Positions 1 to 11,467 of a stretch of 64,000 nt of DNA are shown here, piece by piece. The first letter of the stretch is position 1. Every line of letters starts with the position of its first letter. The DNA comes from Undaria pinnatifida (taxonomy: Eukaryota > Sar > Phaeophyceae > Laminariales > Alariaceae), in the NCBI GenBank assembly GCA_012845835.1, contig JABAKD010000028.1, forward strand, positions 1,557,501 to 1,621,500, in the 5' to 3' direction. The notes beneath the pieces are model-generated. The model did not search any database. It worked only from the letters and a program-made list of their open reading frames with translations, and was not told the origin of the DNA. The position numbers were made by a program, and so were the translations under genes.

Positions 1-3
1 ACT

Positions 4-270
4 GTTGATAGATCTCTAAAGGTGTACACGTAGCTGGCGCGGGAAGGCGTGATGAGGACTCAAGACGTTGACACAGAACTCTTACATTTTCCAGCCATCG
101 AGTGACAGGTCGTGGTGATCCATGCAAGGAAGCAATCGGCGAAATAAACCTCCCATTCCTCCCGATGACTGTCTCATCATATCATATACATAAATCCTTC
201 ACCAATACGTGGAACTCCCTCATATAAAAATGGATCCTAACCGCCGTGTTCATAAGGACAACCGTGGGAT
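4..270 (-). repeat. Repeat copy A, resembling CHCH-gene exon 1
   Basis: This block is nearly identical to 957-1214, in the same orientation. Both copies stop being alike right after GGACAACC. Both also show weaker but collinear similarity to 9055-9245, which is exon 1 and the 5' flank of the CHCH gene at 6202-9210. Shared landmarks include TCCCTCATCA, ACTCCCTCAT and GAGGACAAC/AAGGACAAC. The position of the CHCH start codon reads ATT here, so the copy is not a working exon. It may be a decayed duplicate of the exon, or the exon may derive from a repeat family. Confidence 0.6.
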
Positions 271-447
271 TCGCCGCGAGTACACGCCGGTCAACTCCCC
301 GAAGCACGACGGTGTGGTTGAGCGTCGAATAGCCATGACGCTCGAGCTTGCTATGGCGTCCCGCCTGGAGGCTCCCCGTTTGTTTGGCGACGCGAAGACG
401 CCGCCGACGCAGCCCCTCTGGGCTGAGGCGTGTAAGTACGCCAGCGA
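262..447 (+). pseudogene. Ty1/copia integrase fragment
   Basis: The plus strand encodes a run typical of the end of a copia integrase core: an REYTP-type motif, then SPKHDGVVERR, which matches the conserved PxxNGxxER motif, then a PLWAEACKYA motif. The catalytic DDE region upstream is absent and the frame ends at about 463. It is therefore a fragment. It abuts a reverse-transcriptase fragment on the opposite strand, so the piece has been rearranged since insertion. Confidence 0.8.
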
Positions 448-762
448 CCAACAAGGCGGTTAACGTCTCCACAAAACTGGTCGCATCTAGCCTTAAGCCC
501 TACTGCAAAAATTTCATCCACACGCACTACTGTTACTATGGAAACAGAGCCCGACTCGACCAATCGCAAGACACACGCATCAGCTAGGCTCTGCTCAAAT
601 CCAAGACTCTTCATGTGGGTGATAAGACGGTTATGCCACGACCTCGACGCTTGTTTCAAGCCGTAGAAGCTGCGATTTAACCTGACCATTTTACCGAACA
701 TTTCACCACAACTACAACCAGGGGGTAGTCGCATAAAAACATCCTCGTCCAGACTTATGCTT
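448..762 (-). pseudogene. Ty1/copia reverse transcriptase fragment
   Basis: The minus strand encodes copia reverse-transcriptase motifs in order: DEDVFMRLPPG, then VRLNRSFYGLKQASRSWH, then a block corresponding to the catalytic region. There the usual VDD reads VDE (VRVDEIFAVG), so the active site is changed. The reading frame is open from about 758 down to about 450, where it meets the integrase fragment tail to tail. No gag, protease or RNase H part is visible, so the element is dead. Confidence 0.8.
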
Positions 763-956
763 GCTCGGCATCAAAATGACACTAATCCAAACCCAACTCA
801 CACGCAAGAGCACCCAACAAACGAACTCCGGCTTCGTAAATTTCGTGCCGTTGTCCGATCGATGACTACTCGCGGATGGGATGGCCGTTTTCTTTTAAAC
901 GGAAGTCTGACGTCCCGATGGCCTTCGCTGGTTTTCTGGCTGATATTAAGTTTGTT

Positions 957-1214
957 GATTGATCTCTAAAGGTGTACACGTAGCTGGTGCGGGAAGGCGT
1001 GATAATGACTCAAGACATTGACACAGAACTCTTATATTGTCCAGCCGTCGAGTGACAGCTCGTGGCGATTCATGCAAGGAAGCAATCGGCGAAATAAACC
1101 TCCCATTCCTCCCGCTGACTGTCTCATTATACCATATACATATATCCCTCATCAATACGTGGAACTCCCTCATATAAAATGGATCCTAACCGCCGTGTTC
1201 ATAAGGACAACCAA
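957..1214 (-). repeat. Repeat copy B, resembling CHCH-gene exon 1
   Basis: This is the second copy of the block at 4-270. It differs by scattered substitutions and small indels and shares the same right edge, GGACAACC. The two copies flank the chimeric copia debris as direct repeats. They do not look like LTRs, because they lack the TG...CA ends expected of copia LTRs. The decayed MITE follows immediately on the right. Confidence 0.65.
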
Positions 1215-1788
1215 CATATACAGCAAACGTAGCCGTTGTTGGCAAAATGCCACCGATACCGCGTACTGCTGCTGTCATATGATACACGCTGCTGGCGGGC
1301 GGAGCTAGGAACGTGCCACGCTGGCTTGCGGCGAAAAGCAGCAGTAGCGATAGCAGCCAAGCCAGCGTCGGCGCTGTTGTCGAATACTGTGTGGTAAACC
1401 GGTTTGGGTGTGTGGTTGTGTGTGTTTTAGTGGTGGGATGAGCTACGCGATGGGTTCCCAAACGTTCTCGTCTGAGCAATCCAACTCGCACATCCACTCG
1501 AAACGGCGATTTTGCTCGACTGGATGTGCGAGTCGGATTGATCAGTCGAACAAAAACGAGTCGAAAAAAGTATGTTTCGACTGTGTAAGAAGCCCGATTT
1601 GGTCTTCAGTCGGAAAGGGAAGGGTGCGCCAGCTAGCGTTGGGCTGCGAAAGCAACTGAGTTGAATCGACACACGACGCGTATGAAAATATGTGGAAGTG
1701 TGGTGAGCTAAAGCTTTCCGGAGGATTAAAAACAAAAAAAAAGGGTATTTTTTTACTGACAGATCCGATTGTATAATAATTGGCTTGA
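1215..1788 (-). mobile_element. Decayed MITE copy, same family as 12017-12749
   Basis: The segment matches the element at 12017-12749 in reverse orientation. Bases 1228-1445 correspond to 12180-12405. Further right come degenerate GTCGAAAA and CAGTCGGAAAGGG blocks, and at about 1757-1788 a sequence close to the reverse complement of the other copy's left terminus, including AATAATTGGC. The other terminus is missing, apparently cut at the junction with the repeat ending at 1214. There is no coding capacity. Confidence 0.65.
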
Positions 1789-2249
1789 CATCTGACGTGT
1801 TAATACATGGCCCTGCTGTTGGAATTGAGGAGACCGTTGCATGCTAATTTACCAATTACGTTTTCTGCGGAGTGCTGCCACAGAGACAGCGGTGGCGCTC
1901 AAGGTACGACCTCGAGCTCTCCCTGTAGACAGTGCCTTCTGTGTATATACGAGTTGGTGATACCCCCCCTGTGTTCGTATATAACGTAGGAACGCCCAAG
2001 ACGCCGCCTCGATACTGTACGTCATTTCGCTTTTTTATGAGACCGTTTCTTGACCCACAATGCCCAAACTTTCCATAGAGGAATGCCACACGCTGCCAAA
2101 TCAAAAACACGCCAGCGCGCGACAAACTGCAAGTACAAATAGACGTATAACACACGCGTCCAAAGTCGCCTTTCTTCCCCATTTCACTTTCCCGAGCATC
2201 ACCTACCAATCACAATTGGCCCCGCCCGCTCTGCCTGCGTTTAACGCAG

Positions 2250-4894
2250 GTTGCCAAGTACTACAAGAGTGACGCCAACATCAAGCTGGTGGACGCGGGA
2301 AATCTCCGCATATCGAAGATGGCTGGAAAGAGCGAACACAAGCTGGGGCTGCTGCGACGGTGCGACCTTCTCGTGCAGGTGGTCCGATGCTTCGATCTGT
2401 ACGCGCCGAAGATCAGCGCTTCCCGGGGATCGCACGACGAGGAATCGTCGGATACGGCGGAGGATGTCTCGGGGATTTCAATGTACTTGGGTGCGGCGCA
2501 GGGGGAGGGGGTTGAGGAGAGCGATATCGACTGGCCGCTTGCGTCGACGCCGATCGAGGATATCAAGAACGCCAGGGCTGATATGGCGTACGCTGACCTG
2601 CAGTTCATCGAGGAGAGGCAAAAGTGAGCGAAAGAGGTCTGACTACTATGATCGTACCGCATCTTCGGCTTAGGTGGGGGTCGAGTTAATTTGCACGGCG
2701 AGTGGCTGTCGGGAACGTGCTTTTGGTTTAGGCTGAATGCTAGATACCACAGATCGAAATGTGTAGTTTGTTGTTAAATGCCATCCTTCGCTTCTATTTC
2801 AGCGTGTCGCATGCGTTTGTAGCGGTAGGGGGAGTCTCTTGAACACGAAATACAACAAAGGTTTTATCCTCCCTACAATCTATCAACTGGTAAGCCACAG
2901 AGGGGTCCCTCAAGCGCACACCACCTTGTGAAACACGCCTAGCCTTTTTACAACTGCGGAAATGATCCTGCACTGATTCCAAGTAGTGTGTCCCCAAAAA
3001 CGTGGATGCACTTACAATGGGGTTGTACAGACGCGCATCTCCTTACTACCCCCCTCCCCCCCCCGGTCGAACAGGACGAACCACACAAAGTGGTTCTGGC
3101 GAGACCAGCGTCGCGCCTACAACGAGCAGACCGCCTTGCGGTTGGTGGTACCAGTGCTGGAAGACGCCTACGTCGGGGGCGGCGAGCTAAAGCCCTTCGG
3201 ACCAGGCTTTCGTGAGAGCTGCCTGCGAGACGAGCCAAGGGAAGACGGATCCATGCTTTACAGGAGCCGGTTAAGGGCAGCCATTCGGGTAAGTGCATAA
3301 GAGATTAGCAGCTGGTGGGTATCAGCTCGTTTTTTTTCGTTGCCAATATTCACGACAGAATGTCGCGCGCATCCGACCAGATGTAGTGTTGTCGTTGACA
3401 AGCACGTCTACCGTGCGACTCGGCGAAACTCCAATCGGGTGTACTCAGCGACACTATGATCATTGCACCAAGAGTCGTACGCCCCGGTGATTGCAAGTTG
3501 ATGCCGAGCGAACGCGAGTTTCTAATTTTGACACTGCCCAAAACTTGAACACCTTTCTATTTGCCTGAAGCGTCCGTCGACCACGAACGCGCAAAAGGCG
3601 ACGACAGTTACAAATATACTGCTGCGCGAGTTCCCCTCGACAGCTATACTATCTCATTTTATTCGGTCGCTTGCTTATCCACCGCCGCCGACACCGTGGA
3701 TTAATTTTTTCGTTTTCTGTTGACCAAACTCATGTTTGCATTATCTGTTGACCGGAAATGCTCTTCGGTTTTCACACCCACAGGAGATTGGGTTCCTGTC
3801 GCCGAAACCAGTCGTTTACGTCGCAAATATACCTCCGGAGGCTGTACCCTCGGAGGAGGACTCCGGGGAGACCGAAGTCGACACCCCAGAGGCCTCCGAA
3901 TCGGCGGTAGCCATCGCCCGTGTGGCCCTTGCACACGCGGACCGGGTCGCCGATCTCCGCAGGGAATTCGGTGTGCCTGCCGTGACGGCATGCCTGAAGG
4001 ATCGAGAAGGCCAGGAAACGCTAGGGGCAGCGGTGAGATATCAACTCATCCCGTACCGCGCGGTGCGGAAAACCAAACGCCGACACCTAGATAACAATCC
4101 GTGCGTGCACGTCAGCAGTGTGTCTATCTGAACGTTTTTTTCTAGGTATACTTTTTTGTGCATGTTTTCGCCTATTCCCCCACACAAAACGTTTGCCTTG
4201 CATTCGCGAGTACATACCTGGTGTGTTGTTGGTTAGTACGCGACATTCAAGCCCCTAACTAACTAGCTGACGAAACGGCCGGTACTCCGAAAGGGTTGGA
4301 GTATTTAGTTAACGTATGCAATGGTGGCGATCGTATTCCCACCAACAGCAGTGGGGACGCACATGCTGTACTGCTGAGCAGGGGGTACTTCCTAGACTCT
4401 TGCCAGACAAGCTTGCGAGTACCGCAACGCACAAGCACTTGTCCTTCGAAACGGACATGTCAAGCCGAGGAGGTAATATAGCCGGTCTTCACAGGAGCGA
4501 TCTCCGCATGCCGTAGAGTGTGTCGACCGTCGTTGTTCCCGCCTGTGGTGCTAACACGCGCTCATTTTGTTTTATGTTGGGATTCGTTGGCGCTATCCCT
4601 GCATCTAATAATCGTGATATTGATGCCGCTCGTGACATATACTCCTGTAGCACTTGGGGAAAAGGAAGCATTCCGAAGGGCTAACAAAAACAATAATACG
4701 TGTTTTCCTTTTTCCCCGACACGACGGCACCCACCCTCGCGCAGGTTTTCAAAGCAATCCCTCGCTCCTTCCTGAGTCGCGACCCCAAGCTGAAGAAGGC
4801 CGCTAAGAGCGCAGCAAGCAAAGTGCAGCAGCGGCAGCCGGCCCCACGAAGCCCAGCGAAGGCGCCCGCAGCAGCGGGGGCGGTAGCAGCGTGA
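2250..4894 (+). CDS. YchF/OLA1-like P-loop GTPase, 3' part (5' exons not seen)
   Basis: Four exons can be joined in frame: 2250-2623, 3075-3288, 3784-4032 and 4745-4894 (stop TGA), with GTGAG/GTAAG donors and CAG acceptors. Exon one carries IKLVDAGNL, HKLGLLRRCDLLVQVVRCFD and PIEDIKNARADMAYADLQF. These match the YchF/OLA1 region after the G3 motif, where HVVRCF and a D-rich helical segment are typical. Exon three carries FLSPKPVVYVANI, the family's LKPVxYVAN signature. YchF proteins bind and hydrolyse nucleotides and associate with ribosomes. The P-loop exon is not in the window, so the gene probably begins to the left. The DxxG motif is degenerate, and the protein ends in a basic Ala/Lys/Pro tail without a recognisable TGS domain, so this is a divergent paralogue or a decaying gene. 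The last exon is the least certain. Confidence 0.65.
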
Positions 4895-6201
4895 CATCGG
4901 TACCTCAAGGCCAGCATGGGGAAGGGGAGGGGCTGCGACAGTGAATTTGATGCCGACAAGGCTTGCACACAAGCTATGGCGATGGTAGGCGCGGCTTGTT
5001 GCCCATGGTAATCGCAACGCTTTGTAAAGAACGGCGGAAGCTATTAAGAACGGTGCGGGTTACGTTTGCTGTAGTGTATCGCGACCTTTTGCGTTAGTGG
5101 CGCGAGAACCTGGCTTAATTCGCACACACACATGGTGCTTCGTGGTCGATGGCATCAAACCAGCTTCCTTTTGATTTCGCGACTCGCAGTTGGTTTCGAA
5201 ACACGTTCCGCTGAGAACAGACACCTCTACCTCGCAAGGTAACGTGGACAGCGTTAAATCCACGGAAGGTCGTTCGCGCTTTACTCACTGACAACATTAA
5301 ATCCGTCAGGGATCATTTGCGCTTTCTCCTAGACCATGCGTAGAGGAAGGTCCATTGTAGTGCTTCAGCTGGAACAATGTCTAATCTTCACGTTCTCAGA
5401 CCACTCGTTATTGCATCCGGGAGTTCACCCGTGGCGACGTAGGTGTGATACGTCTCCTCCTCATCTCCAGTTGTTTTCACCCTTTTGGGGGCCAACGTAT
5501 ATCGATCAAAAATACCCGAAAAGCGATATTAGTAGCGAAGAGCGTGCAGCTGAGTATCAGTATGCCGTGGGCGCGCGGTGTAGCTCCTAATTTGCGCTTC
5601 GAACACGCCCCCTACCCTTCAGCCCGGGGTGGTCCGTGTGACGGAATCTGCAACCGTCACTTTTTTCGAAATTAGCTCCTCTTCAAGTCTCAAGCGGGTT
5701 AAAGAAACGTAACGTAACAGCAACCGTCAACGTAAAGCCAACAACAGGTCGTCAACATGAAGTCAACCAGTTGAACAATAATTCAATTCAACCGCTTAGC
5801 CCCGCAAAACAAAGCACCATCACCAGATAGAACGAAAGGGTAACAACACCAGATGCTGACGTACAGCAGAAGAGTCAAGGAACTGACCATTTTGGGGCCC
5901 AGGTAGAACGACCGAAGAAGCGGCAAGTGCGACCTAAATCAAACTTCTAGGAACCTGCAGCGCGCCATGATGCAAGTATCACCATGACGCGCGTGTCGTA
6001 CATGTCCTGCTGCCGTTGCAATTCGGACACATCCCCTAACCCAGCAGCCCTCGCTGCTTCGTGTGGCCGAAGCTGCAGTCGTCACCATATTTTTTACATC
6101 TCTCCCCTCTGAAAGCCCCAAAGGAGTTAACAATTGATAAGACGTTTCAGCTGCTCGCCCGCAAAATCTTTCTCGCCGTTTCTGCAGTTCGCAGTGCCGT
6201 G
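4895..6201. other. Convergent intergenic region, nothing recognised
   Basis: This is the space between the 3' end of the YchF-like gene and the 3' end of the CHCH gene. It should contain both 3' UTRs. No exon, RNA gene or clear repeat was recognised. Short ORFs at 5336-5675 have no family signature and no splice support. Confidence 0.5.
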
Positions 6202-9200
6202 CTATCGGGACTGCTGCTTGTCGCCCGTAGGTGCCGCGGCACCACCAGTCGGTACAGCCTTGGCACCTTGACGCTTGGCTTCCTTGACCAACTGGCGGCA
6301 TTTTTTGTACGCCTCGACCTCTCCCACACACTCGTCTCCCTCTCTTAATCCGTCGGCTTTACCTTCGACACACCTGTGTGCGGCGTCCGAGCGAAACGAA
6401 GCGAAACGAAGCGCGAAACGAAACAAAAATCAAAACCATTGCACTATCATTCTCCAGGCCCAAGGGGGCTGGAGGCTCGAAAATGGAAAAAAAAATAGTG
6501 AAGGATCAAAACCGGTCAACAGCAAAACAACCCCACTCTGCGGGATACCTGCTTACGCTGGAGGGCTGGTGAGTGTGTCTGCCCTGAAAAAAGCGCGATC
6601 AATTCGCTCACCACTGTGACAGTGCGATGGGCTCCATGCGGAACGCGCATGTTGTTCGTTTCATTTGTGAGGCACAGTGTTGTACCATCAGCAGTTAGTT
6701 GGGCAATGCTGTTTTGTGCTGCCCTATTGCAAGCAAGCGAGAATCGCGCGCCGACCGTCAGGAGCGTCAAGAAAAGCGTTGGTTAAAAAATCTTCAAAAA
6801 AACAGTAACAAAATCCTGATTTCTTCAGGGTTTGTCATGGGCAGGCGCTGGTGGGCCAGCCCATCAATTTTTCGCGTAATGGGCAACGGCCCGGCCCGGC
6901 CCATAAAAAATTTCATTCAATAGGCCGCCGCCCGGCTTGGCCCATCAACGTTTCACCTGATTTTCATCCGATGGGCCGCGGCCCGGCGCAGCCTGTCAAA
7001 TGTTTCGAGGACGGGCCGCGGCCCCGCCCGGCCCATCACTTTTCAACATGGCACGGCCCAGCACGGCCCGGCCCACTAATTTTTCAAGTGTCTTGTCCCG
7101 GCCCGGCCCACGACATTGGCAGCGAGGCCCATGAAACCCGGGCTCTATATGGGCCGGCTCGACATTTTTGTGGGCCGGCCCGTGGGAAAATCCACGGGCC
7201 GGCCCATTTGTTGTCTCGTACTAAAAGGTGCATGCTGACGTGTTTTTTCAACAGTTGTTTTTCACTTTCGTCTTATTTTTGCTTCTGGGTTCCGTGCCAC
7301 AGCAGTCGCCTTTACTCGTGGGCCAGCTGCATCCGGCCAAGAGGCATACATACCCATTCGTTCCCAAACAAGGCTCCACCAATGGCCAGGCCCGATGGCT
7401 TCTGTCTCGGCTGGTGGACCACCCTCCTCCTCCTCCTGCTGCTGCAGAGCTCGCAGCAGCAGCAGTAGCAGCACCAAGCACCTACCTGCTGCTTCAACAA
7501 CATCAGGTACCTGCTGCTGCAACAACACCTGCTGTTGCAATACCCTACCTGCTTGCTATGCTATCCGCCATCCGAAGAAAGCAAATATAACGCCAGTGGC
7601 CTCTTGGCGGGGGCTCCGCATGCCACAGCAGGACTCCTTGCTCCCGGCTCCACAACGACACACACGAAGGTGATCGTCGCTGCAACGCTCGGTCAGAAGA
7701 TGCCTCCTGTCACGAAGTTGTTACCGGCGTTTCCGTCCGGACCAAACCACGGTAAAAGCGTCACATAATGCCACGGAGACGCCAATTGTTGTCCTCTGTC
7801 CGCCCACAACGGCACCAAGGCTTTGATCAGACATTTGCACAAGGGTCACGAAGCACAGTGGAAGTTGCTTCTCGCTGCTAGCAGTACATAAGCACAAGCG
7901 AAAATTCAGCACGTAGATGCGCTCGGGTAGATGTGCTACTGTAACAATCGTGAAGCTGGTGCATGGAGTAGTATGCACAGCGGTATCTGGAGCGAGCGCG
8001 CACCTCATATTTTTTGTGCTTAAACGGCAGGATGCAGTCTGGCTGCCTGTTGGTTTCTTGGTGCTGGTTGTGTCCTATTTTGTACATCTCATGAGCCGCG
8101 GCCCGGGCCGGCCAGTGAAAACACATGGGCCGCCTCATGGGCAGGATGGATGCCGTATAGTACTATTGATAGTAGCAGTAGAACACCACATTTCATGGGC
8201 CGCGGCCCGGACCAGCTCGTGAAAACACGTGGGCCGCATCATGGGTCGGGGGGAGCGGCCCACGTAGATGCCTACATCTCATTGGCCGCGGCCCACGCCG
8301 GTCCGTTAATAGTACTATTGATAGTAGCAGTAGAAACCACATTTCATGGGCAGCGGCCCGGGCCAGCTTGTGAAAACACGTGGGCCGCATCATGTGCCGG
8401 GGGGAGCGACCCACGTAGATGCCCACATCTCATAGGCCGCGGCCCACCCCGGCCCATTAAGTTTTCGGATCATGGGGCGCGGCCCGACCCAGCCCACCAC
8501 TTAAAAAAAAAACTCGGTCCGGCCCGGCCCGGCCCATCGTAATTTTTAGATCGGCCCGGTCCAGACTATCGGCCCATGACAAGCCCTGTTTTTTTTCACA
8601 CAAACAAAAAATAATCCTGGTACTAGTAGATTCCGAGGAAGCTTTCCGTTGCTTCGAGTCTCGAATGTCAGCGGCATTCTTCTAACCTGAGGTAGGCGGC
8701 CATGGCCTCCGCACAGGGATCCTTTTTCTCCTTTGGCTCCAACCACCCAAACATTGTCCACTCGCGTCCTGGCTTTTGATGCTGCAGATTGAGCGACCAC
8801 CAATACGTACCTGCCGCTATCGCTTCTTCATACGAAGTGCCCCGGGTGACGTAGACACTGTACCTGTTTCTGCGACAAACGGCATGAACAAAACGCGTTG
8901 TTAGAGTCAGAATGCAGAATGCTCTAACACAGGCTCCTGGATTTCTTATCCTGGCTGGAACTTGTTGGTTCTGTGTCCTCAAAGCGTTGACAGGTCTTAC
9001 ATGGATGGATGCGGGGCGAGGCAGGTTCCCGTATGATCTAAACTCATACCTGGTATGTGTATTAGTGAACCATCGAGAACCATCGAGTGAGGCAAGGGCT
9101 GCAGCATAGCGAAGCATCGTACGCCAAAAATTACCACCTCCCCGCAGGAGACCATCCATATCCCTACTAAATGAATCCCTCATCACGTATGGAGCTCCCT

Positions 9201-9210
9201 CATCTCCCAT
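6202..9210 (-). CDS. Twin CX9C (CHCH-domain) protein, three exons
   Basis: Exons on the minus strand are 9210-9050, 8869-8687 and 6373-6202 (stop TAG). Both junctions are phase 2 and use good sites (CCAG/GTATG...CGCAG/A and CTCAG/GTTAG...CACAG/G). The 171-residue product has a Trp/Tyr-rich N-terminal half with no hit that I recognise. A textbook twin CX9C follows: Cys106-x9-Cys116, a 13-residue loop, then Cys130-x9-Cys140. Splicing creates the first pair, because Cys116 is the first complete codon of exon three. Twin CX9C proteins are generally imported into the mitochondrial intermembrane space by Mia40 and oxidised there; that location is inferred from the family. The C-terminus is a short Gly/Ala/Pro/Gln tail. 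The start ATG at 9210 was chosen as the first Met of a plausible exon; an upstream exon is possible. Which CHCH subfamily it belongs to is unclear. Confidence 0.75.
6838..7210. repeat. GGCCC-rich palindromic array, left block
   Basis: About a dozen irregularly spaced copies of CGGCCCGGCCCAT-like and GGGCCGCGGCCCG-like words are separated by short AT-rich spacers (TTTTTC, TTTCA). Many words are self-complementary. The block lies in the second intron of the CHCH gene. Confidence 0.8.
8085..8580. repeat. GGCCC-rich palindromic array, right block with a 152-bp tandem duplication
   Basis: The same vocabulary as 6838-7210 appears here (GGGCCGCGGCCCG, CGGCCCGGCCCAT). A 152-bp unit beginning AGTACTATTGATAGTAGCAG is repeated at 8159 and 8311. 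Each unit carries GTGAAAACACGTGGGCCGC and CCACGTAGATGCC. The block lies in the same CHCH intron, just downstream of exon two in the direction of transcription. Confidence 0.8.
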
Positions 9211-10139
9211 GGAACATCTTCGTCGTAAACCAGAGGACAACAAACAGAACTACCAGTACCCAGCTCTACAGAACGCTCTTATGGAAGCATCAGTCAGTGG
9301 CAGTGTCGGGGTCTGGTTCCGCTCAGCATATCCTGTCGCACCTCCCTGGCCCCATGATGCGCTTGGCTCGGGTCGACAATGCTGGGCTCAAGAACCAGTA
9401 CTCGCATGCAGCGCTGAAAACATGCGTAGCCGTGCGGTTCCCTAGTGTAACGGTTAAATATGGTATATACCTGGTGCCTGGTATGTCGCTAGGATCCCGC
9501 AGCAGGATATTTGTAATTGTCGTCACCTTGTGTGCGTTCGTGGATGGTGGACGGAAGTATTAACGGCTGTTGTCTGGTATTCGTGTCACTAATAATGCTG
9601 CTGTAGTGCTTTATCCAGGGCAATAACTGATAAAACCTTCTGTCACAGTTGACTTACCGTCGGCGGCTTTCGTTCATGCTTCTTTCACAAAATATACCAG
9701 GGTGCCAGGTATCAAGTAACATCGGTGGGGAACCACCAAATTTGATGACCAATTGTTTTCACGGACGGTCCTCTAGCCAGAGAAGGGTTGTGTGCCTGGT
9801 ACCATGGTACATTGTAGAACTGGTCATAGCCACTAAACTAAGCTGTAGGACAGCACCAAATATTCCTATGATAGTTCGCAGGCGGACCTGATTTTTTTGT
9901 AGGCGGATCTCTATCGCCTCTGACCGCCTTTTCGCGGGGTTTCTTCGCCGGGGCGTGCCCCCTCCTCGCCTGAAATGCCCGGCGTCGGAGGATCCGCCCG
10001 CTCAGCACCGTAGCGCCTGAACGACGCCTTGACGGTGAGATCTACGAAGGAATCTCGGAAGAATCACGTGCCCTGTCAGTGTTTGGGGCCATGGTCTCCC
10101 GACAGGGTGTATGTCCTCGCGTGTTTCTTTCAGAGTTGT

Positions 10140-10535
10140 CCTTCTCAGACCTCCGACTCATGGGGAGCATCGGCTACCCGGCCGGCGTCGCCATTGTGGG
10201 GCGCTGCGTGGACCGTTGTGTGCTCGGATATGGGGCATCATTGGAAAGCCTCGGTGGCACATGCCACGCAGGCTCAGTTAAGAACTGCCATCTATGAAAA
10301 ACTGGCCTCGAGAGATGCGAGTGCTATACGCATGGAACCTTCTCAGACCTCCGACTCATGGGGAGCATCGGCTACCCGGCCGGCGTCGCCATTGTGGGGC
10401 GCTGCGTGGACCGTTGTGTGCTCGGATATGGGGCATCATTGGAAAGCCTCGGTAGCACATGCCACGCAGGCTCAGTTAAGAACTGCCATCTATGAAAAAC
10501 TGGCCTCGAGAGATGCGAGTGCTATACGCATGTAA
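10140..10535 (+). repeat. 198-bp tandem duplication (two units)
   Basis: Units 10140-10337 and 10338-10535 are almost identical, differing at about two or three bases (for example GGTGGCACA versus GGTAGCACA). The duplication is therefore recent. Because 198 is a multiple of three, an open frame at 10029-10535 runs through both units as two 66-residue repeats. The protein has no recognised family, so the ORF is not called as a gene. Confidence 0.9.
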
Positions 10536-11467
10536 CCTACTACACCATCAGCACGTATAGCAGTACACCAATCTACAAGCGTAATGCTATATGTGTACAG
10601 CAGCAGCTGTGACGGAGCTACAGCAGTAGTTTTACGCATGTATCACGTTGCTGCGGAGTTGTAAAGCAGCAGCTGTGATGGCACCGTCATACGGAGCTAC
10701 GCTGTGGGCAATTGCTTCACCGCATATTCCCAGAGTTTGATAGACCGCCTTCTTATTTTCTGCCGCACATATACGCTTTTCGGGTAATCGGCAAGTAAAC
10801 GTTAGCATTCTCCCGCTTTCACGAGGTAAAGTCAACACCACTAGCACGATGGCCGCTTGACTTTCAGGCCGTGGAACACTGCAGCAGCTACATGCAGCAG
10901 GGACATGGCGTTCAGCACTCTGCCCTGCAGGTTCGTGGCTGCCCTGCGCGCTGCAAGATCAACACATCCTTTGTTGCTCGAGAAGATGGATCACCAGCTA
11001 GCTCCTGACTCTCGATCACTCGGCAGAGCGCCAATTGAGGGTTTCGAAATAATAAAAAGGCGCTTGCAAATGGGGGTAAGCACCTGTTATCGTTTTTTTT
11101 CTCCTGGGAAGGATCAGGGTGCGCGTAGATACAGCAGCAGCATGCGTGCGTCGCATATGTATTGGAGATACGTATTGTGTATCATGATTCAGTAGAGACA
11201 GATTGGACTCTCCCTGAACGAGAATTTTTGATTTTCAGATCACTACCGCAAGCTGCGAGGAGCATTTTGCTTCTGGGACGGGGGAGAAGGGGAACCGACT
11301 GGAATTGAGTGTCAAAGATAGCACGTGCGAAGGAGCGGGCCGAGCGGGCTAAGGCGATGAGGCGGCCATGGGGAACGGCAGCAGGAGGATGGCACATGCA
11401 GACCCACGATCGACACGCACACTATCACGAGAGCAGCAATCATCGTTTTTTCAGGATGTTTTACGGG

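Noticed and set aside
4-1214. Direct repeats 4-270 and 957-1214 as LTRs of a copia element
   Set aside because: They lack TG/CA ends, a primer-binding site or a polypurine tract at their inner edges, and the internal coding pieces are on opposite strands.
10029-10535. 168-codon ORF as a gene
   Set aside because: It owes its length to the 198-bp tandem duplication. There is no family match or upstream and downstream exon signals.
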